DNA from: a virus
Reading direction: 5' to 3' (one strand)
Virus record (IMG/VR): IMGVR_UViG_3300042445_001385
Location: 1 to 33,669 of that record
DNA: 33,669 bases
Shown here: positions 1 to 7,316 of the stretch, one piece after another
How positions within the stretch are numbered: position 1 is the first letter of the stretch
How the letters are laid out: the number at the start of each line of letters is the position of its first letter
Made by a program: the position numbers and the translations under genes
The notes under the pieces: generated by a model
What the model saw: the letters and a program-made list of their open reading frames with translations, nothing else
What the model was told of the DNA's origin: nothing
The model's database searches: none

Positions 1-1
1 A

Positions 2-1411
2 GTTAGTTTCAATGAAGTAGCAAAGGCTGGTCAAAATATGGTATTGAACTATAAAGATAGTATCAAATCAGAAATGAGTTTATCAGCAATGCTTGGTAAG
101 AATGTAAACTTATCGGAAGTTAGAGCTAAGTTTATGTCGGGTGACCAAGAAGGAGCAATGAAATCATTGAAAGCTCAGGGATTGAATCCGAAAGATATGA
201 ATATGTTCCAACAACAAGCATTATCAGAAGCTTTGGGTGGAATGGATTTAAACTCTATACAAAAGATAACGGAGAATACGGGTAAAAGTGGTGGTGATTT
301 AAAGGAAGGTAAAGCAGGAGGTTCTAATGCACAATATTTAGCAGCTAAAACAGCGGCAGAGGCTAGTTTAGCAGCAACAAATGCAATGATATCTGCACAA
401 GCGGAATTACAAAGTATAAAATTAAGTACTGCTGAACAACAACAACTACAAGAAGCTCTTGGTAAGAACGTTAATAAACTTGCAACTGAAACTAATAATA
501 AAGCTCAATTGGAAGCATTGAAAAATGCAGAAACGGGTCTTACAGCCGCTATAATTGGGTTAACAGTTGCAATTGGTGTACAAATGTTACCTGGTTTACT
601 TAAATTTGGTAAAGGATTGATATCACCCGGAGCAAAAGTAGCAGAAAAGGTGGTAGCAAAAACTGCAGGAAAAACAGTAGCAAAAACGGCAGCAACTACA
701 ACAGGCAAAACAGTAGCAACTACCGCAGGAAAAACGGCAGCAACTACGGCAGGAAAAACAGTAGCAGGAGTTGCCGGAAAAGCTGGAGCACAGGTTGCAG
801 AAAAAGTTGGAGCAAAGGGTATAGCTAAGGTAGGTGCAAAAGCATTAGGTAAATCTTTGTTGAAAAAAATACCAGTAATTGGATTATTAGCTGGAGTTGG
901 GTTTGGGTTATCTAGATTGGCGAAAGGTGATTACGCTGGAGCCGCTATGGAATTAGCTTCCGGCGCAGCTGGTACTATTCCAGGAATTGGAACGGCAGCA
1001 TCAATAGGAATCGATACTGCATTAGCCGCTAAGGATATGGGAGCATTTGATAAAGCACCCACAGCAGCTGCCGCAGGAGCAAAACCTGCCGTTGTTTCCA
1101 AAGAACAACAAGCTAAACCAATTGAAACCGGAACGAAGCCAACTGTTGAAGCAGTTAATACTATGGGGCAGAAACAAATTGATGCACAAAAAATGGCGGC
1201 AGATAAAGCAAAAGTAACATTAACTGAAACTCAATACGGAGCTAAATTACAACAAGAAATAGTTGCACTATTGGGTATAAATGCTCAATTTTTAGGACAG
1301 ATTAGTGAAAATACAGCAAAAGATGCCAGTATTAATATAAATGGAAAGGCATTACAATCATCTTTACTAAATCAAGCTCGTAGACTTTACGGAGTAGCTA
1401 GAACTGCATAA
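2..1411 (+). CDS. Tape-measure-like structural protein, 5' truncated by window edge
   Basis: The reading frame is open from base 2 to the stop at 1411. The first ATG, at 38, is internal-looking and has no spacer before it, so the gene very probably starts outside the window. The visible part (about 470 residues) is rich in Ala, Gly, Lys and Gln. It has a helical, Gln-rich N-terminal half and a hydrophobic segment at about residues 170-195 (counted from the ATG at 38). A low-complexity block of 8-residue Ala/Thr/Gly/Lys repeats follows at about 205-260. A second hydrophobic Gly/Ala stretch lies at about 280-335. This composition and the position just before baseplate genes fit a tail tape-measure or tail-lumen protein, but no family motif was recognised. 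It could also be another virion protein with membrane-active segments. Confidence 0.5.
   Translation, partial: VSFNEVAKAGQNMVLNYKDSIKSEMSLSAMLGKNVNLSEVRAKFMSGDQEGAMKSLKAQGLNPKDMNMFQQQALSEALGGMDLNSIQKITENTGKSGGDLKEGKAGGSNAQYLAAKTAAEASLAATNAMISAQAELQSIKLSTAEQQQLQEALGKNVNKLATETNNKAQLEALKNAETGLTAAIIGLTVAIGVQMLPGLLKFGKGLISPGAKVAEKVVAKTAGKTVAKTAATTTGKTVATTAGKTAATTAGKTVAGVAGKAGAQVAEKVGAKGIAKVGAKALGKSLLKKIPVIGLLAGVGFGLSRLAKGDYAGAAMELASGAAGTIPGIGTAASIGIDTALAAKDMGAFDKAPTAAAAGAKPAVVSKEQQAKPIETGTKPTVEAVNTMGQKQIDAQKMAADKAKVTLTETQYGAKLQQEIVALLGINAQFLGQISENTAKDASININGKALQSSLLNQARRLYGVARTA
655..785 (+). repeat. Degenerate 24-bp in-frame tandem repeat
   Basis: About five copies of a 24-nt unit encode variants of an 8-residue unit (Ala-Thr-Thr-Ala-Gly-Lys-Thr-Val/Ala) inside the tape-measure-like gene. 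The copies differ at third positions and by some substitutions, so the array is old or under protein-level selection rather than a recent slippage product. Confidence 0.6.
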
Positions 1412-1460
1412 TGTTTTATAAATTTACAATATAGATATTTATAGTAAATAGTAACTATAA

Positions 1461-2777
1461 ATGGCAACACTCTTAGACCTTTTTAAATCACAAAAGAAAA
1501 ACCTTTACGGAAAATCTGAAAATATCAGAATAGAAAGTAGGGGATTAATCAATCCACCACGAGCTGCTGCATTACTTACTTCTTCGCCAAATGCGTTGGG
1601 TGATTTAATTGGTAATCAAATAGGTGGAGCATTAGGAGGTTCTGCTAATAGACCATCGGATACTATATTTAGAGGAAATTCTTTTCTATCAAAACCAATA
1701 TCATTATTCAGAACTCAAAGTGGCTTAAAAAGAGCCATTGAAGCAGATACCGCATATTATGTAAAGAAATCCCCAGCTCCAGCATCACTTATTGCATCAT
1801 TTAAGCAAGGTGGTTCTTCAATTGGTGGAATGGCTGCCAATTTGGCAATTAAAGCAATTACAAAAGGTGGTTTAAAAAAATTAGCAAGTGATTTAAAAGA
1901 TTATTCAACTGATGAGCAATTTGGACCTAAATTTGGCGCAAAGGATGCAAGTGGTAAACCAACTGTTTTAATTGAAGATAAAAAGTTCTCTACACATTAT
2001 AAAGATAAAAGTGGAAAACTACAAAAAAGAGATATGGTAGGGAAAGGAACTCCTTGGGAGATTGGTCAGACCAAATTATTAGAAGCCATATCAATTACAA
2101 ATGAGGAAATAGCTAAAGCAGAATATGCAAACCACGTAATAGTTACATTTGAAACAATACCGGCTGAAGGCAAATCATCAATAAAAGTTCCGTTTATAGG
2201 CGCAATCAATGGTATATCCGAAGATGTAAGCCCATCGTGGAATTCTTTTAAATATGTAGGTTCACCATTTAATATATATAGATATAGTGGCGTAGAGCGT
2301 AGTTTAAAATTTAACTTAAAATTATATTATACTACTCTTAAAGAACGAGATGCTATGATTGTAAAAATCAATTATTTAAAATCATTAGCTTTTCCTGATA
2401 AAGATATTAAAACTATAACATCTGGTGGTAACACCTCTCAATATGCAATGGCTCCAAATTTAGTTAGAGTATCAATCGGTTCGTTGTATAAAGAAATACC
2501 GGGATATATAGAAAGTTTAGGATTTCAAATAGATGATAATACAACCTGGGCAAACTTTGATGCATTTAATGAGGATAAAAATCAATTTATGTACCCATCT
2601 ATGGTGGATGTATCGATAGGTTTAAAAATAATAGAAGACCACAAAATAGAATCTGGAGAAGGAGATACTAAGGTATATAGATATGATTTTAATGGACAAC
2701 TACAATCAAAAGATAGAGAGGATATAAAGCAAGTACTAAAATTATTAACGGAGATGGGGTTTCTTCCTAAAAAATAA
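1461..2777 (+). CDS. Baseplate/tail-tube cap-like protein (gp48/gp54-type candidate)
   Basis: This 438-residue protein has an unremarkable Ser/Gly-rich first third. From about residue 225 it has a pattern shared by phage tube-cap and tube-adaptor proteins: a small Gly-Ile region, then a Ser-x-x-Trp element, a Tyr-Val-Gly turn, an Ile-Tyr-Arg-Tyr-Ser-Gly-Val-Glu-Arg motif, beta strands, a Lys-Ile-Asn-x-Leu helix, a Pro-x-Leu-Val-Arg-Val-x-Ile-Gly strand and a Pro-Gly-Tyr-Ile loop. That resembles the T4 gp48/gp54 junction proteins that connect baseplate and tail tube. It is followed 7 nt later by the gp53-like wedge gene, which supports a baseplate role. The identification rests on pattern and synteny; whether it matches gp48 or gp54 cannot be decided by eye. 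Confidence 0.5.
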   Translation: MATLLDLFKSQKKNLYGKSENIRIESRGLINPPRAAALLTSSPNALGDLIGNQIGGALGGSANRPSDTIFRGNSFLSKPISLFRTQSGLKRAIEADTAYYVKKSPAPASLIASFKQGGSSIGGMAANLAIKAITKGGLKKLASDLKDYSTDEQFGPKFGAKDASGKPTVLIEDKKFSTHYKDKSGKLQKRDMVGKGTPWEIGQTKLLEAISITNEEIAKAEYANHVIVTFETIPAEGKSSIKVPFIGAINGISEDVSPSWNSFKYVGSPFNIYRYSGVERSLKFNLKLYYTTLKERDAMIVKINYLKSLAFPDKDIKTITSGGNTSQYAMAPNLVRVSIGSLYKEIPGYIESLGFQIDDNTTWANFDAFNEDKNQFMYPSMVDVSIGLKIIEDHKIESGEGDTKVYRYDFNGQLQSKDREDIKQVLKLLTEMGFLPKK

Positions 2778-2784
2778 ATAAATA

Positions 2785-3087
2785 ATGGCAAACAGATATA
2801 CATATTCGACAATAAAAACTGATTCTGAAAGTAAAAAACAATATTTTGCAAGTGTTATATACCCAAAAATAAAAGCAAATGATGATGATTTGTATGTTAT
2901 ATCAGAAGTAACTGATAGATTAGATTTATTGGCTAATAAATATTATGGCGATAGAAGTCTATGGTGGATTATAGCTGTAGCAAATAATATTAACGATGCA
3001 TCTTTCTATGTAACCGAAGGATTGCAGCTTAGAATTCCATCAAATATATCCAGAATATTAAATGATTTAGAAAAAATAAATAAATAA
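2785..3087 (+). CDS. gp53-like baseplate wedge protein with LysM-like fold
   Basis: This 100-residue protein has the typical short baseplate LysM-like layout: an N-terminal segment, then Asp-Arg-Leu-Asp-Leu-Leu-Ala-Asn-Lys-Tyr-Tyr-Gly-Asp (about residues 46-58), Leu-Trp-Trp-Ile-Ile-Ala-x-Ala-Asn (about 62-70) and a C-terminal Gly-x-x-Leu-Arg-Ile-Pro strand. In T4, gp53 is a wedge subunit that helps join wedges around the hub. T4 gp53 is longer, so this is a minimal version. It starts 7 nt after the tube-cap candidate and ends 7 nt before the hub-like gene, consistent with one baseplate operon. Confidence 0.7.
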   Translation: MANRYTYSTIKTDSESKKQYFASVIYPKIKANDDDLYVISEVTDRLDLLANKYYGDRSLWWIIAVANNINDASFYVTEGLQLRIPSNISRILNDLEKINK

Positions 3088-3094
3088 ATAAGTT

Positions 3095-5335
3095 ATGGGA
3101 TTTCCATTTATAGCTCCGTTAAAACCTTGGATAAAGACTAAATTAGAAAATAGAGAAAAATTCTCTTATGAAAATTTTAGATTATCTCCATTTGTAATAT
3201 TATCTTCAGGAGCAGTCGTTACTAATAATACTACCAATATAAAAGATGTTATAAAAAATGGTAGTTATGATGATGCAGCATTCAGAGGATGCATAATTTC
3301 AAATCAAAGTGAATTTACAAAACTATATCAAACTTCTAATACTATATTAGGATATGATTTAACAGGAAAAGCTATTACAATTGGAGGCGAATCAGATAGA
3401 AAAATATCAACACCAATAATACAATCAGTTGAAATTGATACCGATGGTGGAAATAACACATTAAAAAGTGCTAAAGTAAAAATTAAATGTTTTTCTTTAA
3501 AGCAATTAGAAATGTTTGACCTTTTCTTTCTTAGACCATCTATGAATGTAATTTTAGAATATGGATGGAATACTGATATTGTTGGCAAAACAAAGATAGA
3601 CTCCGTTCTATTTTCAAAAAAGAACTATAAAGATTATACAACAGCATTTGTTGAATTATTCGATGATGCCAAAGTTTCTAAAAGTAAATATTTAGAAAAT
3701 TTAAAAACTACTGATGGTAATTATGATTATATGGCTGGTAAAGTTACCGGCTTTAATTATTCTCCTGTCGAAGATGGTTCATATGATGTTGATTTGGATA
3801 TATCAGCGGGTAATGAATTACAACTATGGATGCCAATGAAGCAATCAAACGATGAATCATCTGTAGCAAAAAAGAGCCCGAAGCCGGAATTAGCATACGC
3901 TACTTGGCTAAGAAAATTATCAGCTGAATTTAGATTACCAGCTATAATAGATTTACCTGAAGCTAAATGGAAAAATGAATTCTTTAATTGGGATATGCTA
4001 AATGCAAAAGAAAAAGATAAAGTTGCATCATATGAGCCGTATATTTCATTTAGATTAATACTGAAATTATTTCAAACTTCAGAAATTTTTAAAGTAAATA
4101 CTAATAAAATAGAAATAAATTATTTTGAAGATATTGCAAAAACGAAGGAATTAATACCAATGAATTCGGATAAATATATGATATCATCTTCCGAAGATAT
4201 TATAATACCAAATAAATTACCTAAATTTAAATTTTCAACTGATGCAGATAAGAAGAATGTATTAATAATAGATGAAAAGGCTACACCGGAAGAATGTACA
4301 ATAAATGGTAAATCATTCAATTTACCAGAAAAAACTGCAAAGATATATAATTTAAAAGGAGAAACAGAACTTCCAGATGATACAAAACTATATGGAAATT
4401 TATTAAATGTATTTTTTAACTATAATACAATACTAAGCATATATGGTCAATCTTCTACACAAGCTGATTTTATAAATGGAGTATTAGACCTTATAAATAA
4501 TAATACATATGGTAAATGTAAATTAGAATTGATGGCGCTATCCGATGAAGGAACTGTTGGTAGTAGGATGCTGCAAATAATGGATTATAAATTATTTCCA
4601 AAGCCGGATACGGATATAAAAAACCAAAGCCCATATAGATTTAAAATTGGCCCGGCTGGTGGTACTGTTAAAGAATTTAATTTTACAATGGAATTGAGTA
4701 CATTAGCACAGGCTCAAGCATTATATCAATCTCAATTAAATTTGACTAATATAATGGATAATGGTAAATTAGCAACAACAGGTTCTAATGCACAATTAAA
4801 CGATGAAGCTTATAATCTATTTGATTTATCGTATGCTAAGAATGCAGATGGTTGGTTTTCTGTAAATGAAATTGAAAAGCAAATTGTACAAAAAGCAGTA
4901 TTAAAAGATAGTAACACTGTTAAGAATCCGCCACCAACAGGAACTGAAGATGCAAAGCCGAAAAATGATGCTAATAAAGAAATAAAAAACTTAGAAGAAG
5001 TTATAAAATCAAAATCGGTAAAATTTAAAATTAAAAAAAATGGTAAAGATACTATAAAAACTTATATATTTTTAGATGAAGGACTTATTAAAAGTAAAAT
5101 AGGAAAAGATGAAAGTGGTTCTGCCTTAACATTTTTAGAAATATCATTATCAATAGATGGTATGGCTGGATTAAGTTGTGGTGAATATTTTCAAATTGAT
5201 GGTATACCTGAAATATATAATAAGAATGGTATATTTCAAATCACTAATGTAAAGCAAGGTATAGACGAGAGTGGTTGGAAAACTACGATAGAAGCTGGAT
5301 ATAGGGTTAACGTTGCAGCAGTTATACCAAAATAA
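3095..5335 (+). CDS. Baseplate hub-like structural protein (gp27/late-control-D-like candidate)
   Basis: This 746-residue, beta-rich protein follows the gp53-like gene. Early on it has a Ser-Val-Glu-Ile-Asp strand and a Pro-Ser-Met-Asn-Val-Ile-Leu-Glu-Tyr-Gly-Trp motif (about residues 148-159), as seen in hub domains that describe torque-like ring strands. Near the C-terminus (about 690-740) it has the hub signature: Gly-Met-Ala-Gly-Leu, a Phe-x-Ile-Asp-Gly-Ile-Pro turn, Tyr-x-x-x-Gly-x-Phe-x-Ile-Thr-x-Val, then Trp-x-Thr-x-Ile-Glu-Ala. Such proteins form the central trimeric hub of contractile tails. A Lys/Glu-rich linker at about 615-660 separates the C-terminal domain. The ATG at 3095 lies in an AAGTTATG context also seen at other starts here. 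It could instead be another large baseplate protein. Confidence 0.55.
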   Translation: MGFPFIAPLKPWIKTKLENREKFSYENFRLSPFVILSSGAVVTNNTTNIKDVIKNGSYDDAAFRGCIISNQSEFTKLYQTSNTILGYDLTGKAITIGGESDRKISTPIIQSVEIDTDGGNNTLKSAKVKIKCFSLKQLEMFDLFFLRPSMNVILEYGWNTDIVGKTKIDSVLFSKKNYKDYTTAFVELFDDAKVSKSKYLENLKTTDGNYDYMAGKVTGFNYSPVEDGSYDVDLDISAGNELQLWMPMKQSNDESSVAKKSPKPELAYATWLRKLSAEFRLPAIIDLPEAKWKNEFFNWDMLNAKEKDKVASYEPYISFRLILKLFQTSEIFKVNTNKIEINYFEDIAKTKELIPMNSDKYMISSSEDIIIPNKLPKFKFSTDADKKNVLIIDEKATPEECTINGKSFNLPEKTAKIYNLKGETELPDDTKLYGNLLNVFFNYNTILSIYGQSSTQADFINGVLDLINNNTYGKCKLELMALSDEGTVGSRMLQIMDYKLFPKPDTDIKNQSPYRFKIGPAGGTVKEFNFTMELSTLAQAQALYQSQLNLTNIMDNGKLATTGSNAQLNDEAYNLFDLSYAKNADGWFSVNEIEKQIVQKAVLKDSNTVKNPPPTGTEDAKPKNDANKEIKNLEEVIKSKSVKFKIKKNGKDTIKTYIFLDEGLIKSKIGKDESGSALTFLEISLSIDGMAGLSCGEYFQIDGIPEIYNKNGIFQITNVKQGIDESGWKTTIEAGYRVNVAAVIPK

Positions 5336-5344
5336 TAAATTAAT

Positions 5345-5719
5345 ATGTATAACGACTTAATACGAGATAAGGAAATATTCTCATTAAAAATACCGCAAAC
5401 AATTGTACCCATACCATCAAATAATGATTATGCGGAAGCTTATATAGTTAGATATTTTATACAAAGAGCAAATGACAATAGTGGGTTTGTTTATGAGATT
5501 TCATCAACAGAGTATGAAAATTATTTTGAAAATCCATATTGGATATCAGCAACTATGAGATGGAGAATCGCCGGCCCATTGGATGTTGTATATGATACCA
5601 ATGGTAAACTGATTGATAAAGGAGTAATTGCATCAAATAAATCATCTTTATCTATAATTTCTTTGAAAATCAAAAATATTTCCTTATATTTACCGAATAT
5701 AAAGCAGTTTTATAAATAA
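5345..5719 (+). CDS. Small protein of unknown function, probably baseplate-associated
   Basis: This 124-residue protein starts 9 nt after the hub-like gene. I recognise no family. It has an aromatic-rich centre (about residues 55-80, with Tyr-Trp-Ile-Ser-Ala-Thr-Met-Arg-Trp-Arg-Ile-Ala-Gly-Pro) and predicted beta strands, no signal peptide and no cysteines. Spacing and strand place it in the tail operon, so a minor baseplate or tail component is the simplest reading. Its 3' end abuts the -33 box of the next promoter. Confidence 0.55.
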   Translation: MYNDLIRDKEIFSLKIPQTIVPIPSNNDYAEAYIVRYFIQRANDNSGFVYEISSTEYENYFENPYWISATMRWRIAGPLDVVYDTNGKLIDKGVIASNKSSLSIISLKIKNISLYLPNIKQFYK

Positions 5720-5723
5720 AGCA

Positions 5724-5755
5724 TTTGGAAATTAAATAAAAAATTTGTATATTTG
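5724..5755 (+). promoter_or_regulatory. Bacteroidota-type promoter, PolA-like gene (leaderless)
   Basis: TTTGG starts at 5724 and TATATTTG occupies 5748-5755, with exactly 20 nt between TTTG and the -7 box. The ATG at 5762 begins 6 nt after the -7 box, so transcription should start at or almost at the start codon. Confidence 0.75.
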
Positions 5756-5761
5756 TAGGGT

Positions 5762-7027
5762 ATGAATTTAATCGAAACAAATAACGCCCTATTAGCATTT
5801 TACAAATCCAATCCAAAGATAGATTTGATGGTGCCCGTATGGAGTTCTCCAAAGGCACACGAATATGATACATCCATATCATTTGCGTACCTTAGAACAA
5901 AGGATTCCGATTACATTATAAATTTCAATCACATCGATGCCGGACAATGTAGACAAGCAGCATTAAGTATGTTTGTGAATGAAAACACATTGGTTTATGG
6001 TAATCGATACATAGGTAGTAAAGGGCTCGATTATGAGTGGGTTTATTTTGAAGAGTATGGTAAGTCGTTCATATTCAATGAGTTCGCTGACGGGGTTTAT
6101 AAGGGGTACAGAAGCGACTTTAAATATCTAAACGATTGTGTACCTATGATGAGATGGTACGAGCTCTTAAAAACGATTCCATTAATTTCAGAAATTAAAC
6201 CTTGGTATAGAAAATATTCAGATTCTATTAAAATATTAGGGAGGCTGGAGGGGGCTGGGGTGAAAGTCGAAGAAGAAAAATTTATTGATAGATTTCATTT
6301 CAACAAAGAGTATCTGCCCAATGGGTTTGCGTACACAAAATACAATCCATATACGGTAACGGGTAGACCGAGTAATAGACATCTCAATGTGAATTGGGCT
6401 GCTATGAACAAATCCGATGGATGTAGAAGTAATATAGTGAGTAGATTTAAGGGGGGTACTTTGATTCAATTCGATTACGAGTCCTATCACATCCGTATCA
6501 TTGGTAAGATGGTTGGGTATGTATTTCCGGAGGGAGAAACTGCGCACGAACATTTAGCAAAATATTATGGGGTTACGACCGAAGAATCCAAAGCCTTATC
6601 ATTCCGATATCTTTATGGGGGATTAGATGAGTTTGCCAAAACCATTCCGTTCTTTCAAAAGGTGGATGAATATGTTCAATCGGTTTACCAAAAGTTCGTA
6701 ATTTCGGGAAAATTAACGACACCTCTATATAAGAGGGAAATTCCATTCCAACGAATCGAAGCCGCCAACGAACAAAAGGTGTTTAACTATTTACTTCAGG
6801 CGTTGGAAACTGAAATCAATTATACTAAAATTGATGAGGTACTGAAGTGGTGTGATGGGAGAAGGTCAAAAATGATTTTATATACCTACGATGCGTTCTT
6901 AATTGATGTACATCCACAGGATAGAGATAGCCTTTTGGGGGAGTTAACAAACACTTTGGAAAGAGGTGGATTTCCCGTCAAAACATATGAAGGAAGTAAT
7001 TACGACAATTTGGTTGTAATACAATAA
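5762..7027 (+). CDS. Short family A DNA polymerase-like protein (divergent)
   Basis: This 421-residue protein shows family A polymerase motifs in order. Thr-Gly-Arg is at 200-202. Motif A is Asp-Tyr-Glu-Ser-Tyr-His-Ile-Arg at 238-245, with the catalytic Asp at 238. The O-helix is Lys-Ala-Leu-Ser-Phe-Arg-Tyr-Leu-Tyr-Gly at 277-286. An Asn-x3-Gln pair at 342/346 matches the Klenow Asn845/Gln849 pair, and motif C has Asp377. Both metal-binding Asp residues are kept. Changes from Klenow include His at the steric-gate Glu710 position (residue 243), Thr at the Arg754 position, Tyr for His881 and Ala for Glu883. The first about 150 residues resemble a 3'-5' exonuclease fold but I see no Asp-x-Glu active site. 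The gene sits between baseplate and large unknown genes, and it has more G-runs than its neighbours. Polymerase activity is likely but unproven. Confidence 0.7.
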   Translation: MNLIETNNALLAFYKSNPKIDLMVPVWSSPKAHEYDTSISFAYLRTKDSDYIINFNHIDAGQCRQAALSMFVNENTLVYGNRYIGSKGLDYEWVYFEEYGKSFIFNEFADGVYKGYRSDFKYLNDCVPMMRWYELLKTIPLISEIKPWYRKYSDSIKILGRLEGAGVKVEEEKFIDRFHFNKEYLPNGFAYTKYNPYTVTGRPSNRHLNVNWAAMNKSDGCRSNIVSRFKGGTLIQFDYESYHIRIIGKMVGYVFPEGETAHEHLAKYYGVTTEESKALSFRYLYGGLDEFAKTIPFFQKVDEYVQSVYQKFVISGKLTTPLYKREIPFQRIEAANEQKVFNYLLQALETEINYTKIDEVLKWCDGRRSKMILYTYDAFLIDVHPQDRDSLLGELTNTLERGGFPVKTYEGSNYDNLVVIQ

Positions 7028-7040
7028 AACTTTATATTTA
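7009..7040 (+). promoter_or_regulatory. Bacteroidota-type promoter, 818-aa protein
   Basis: TTTGG starts at 7009, inside the 3' end of the PolA-like gene, and TATATTTA is at 7033-7040 with the 20-nt gap. The predicted transcript start near 7047 leaves about 30 nt of leader before the ATG at 7077. Confidence 0.65.
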
Positions 7041-7076
7041 TATCCGATACTTATATAATAGAAATTAATACAAATT

Positions 7077-7316
7077 ATGAAATTAGTAAACCTAATCCCA
7101 TTAAAGGAGATAGATTTTAAAAATCAGGACCAATTTGATGCATATAGTAAAGAGCATGAATTAAGACCTTCTACTAAAGTTACAATCGCAGGTAAAGTTA
7201 CAACCGCTGGACAAGCAGCTAAGGAATCAGAACCTACTAAGGGTTCTTCAGTATTTGGTAAAGATAGTGGGGGTTCAGTATTCAATAAAGCAGGTGGAGC
7301 ATCTGCTAAATCAGAT
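7077..7316 (+). repeat. Direct repeat copy 1 (N-terminal module)
   Basis: This is the first copy of a 240-bp direct repeat inside the 818-codon gene. The partner copy is 1,215 bp downstream in the same frame. The first 35 nt are almost identical between copies. Confidence 0.85.

Noticed and set aside
655-785. Tandem repeats as a CRISPR or regulatory array
   Set aside because: The repeat keeps the reading frame and encodes an 8-residue protein repeat without spacers.
1411-1460. Promoter before the tube-cap candidate
   Set aside because: A TAAATTTA-like -7 element is present at about 1419, but no TTTG lies at the 20-nt spacing.
5711-5718. TATAAATA, identical to the T4 late promoter core
   Set aside because: It encodes the last codons and stop of the 124-aa gene in an AT-rich genome, and a much better Bacteroidota-type promoter follows it immediately.
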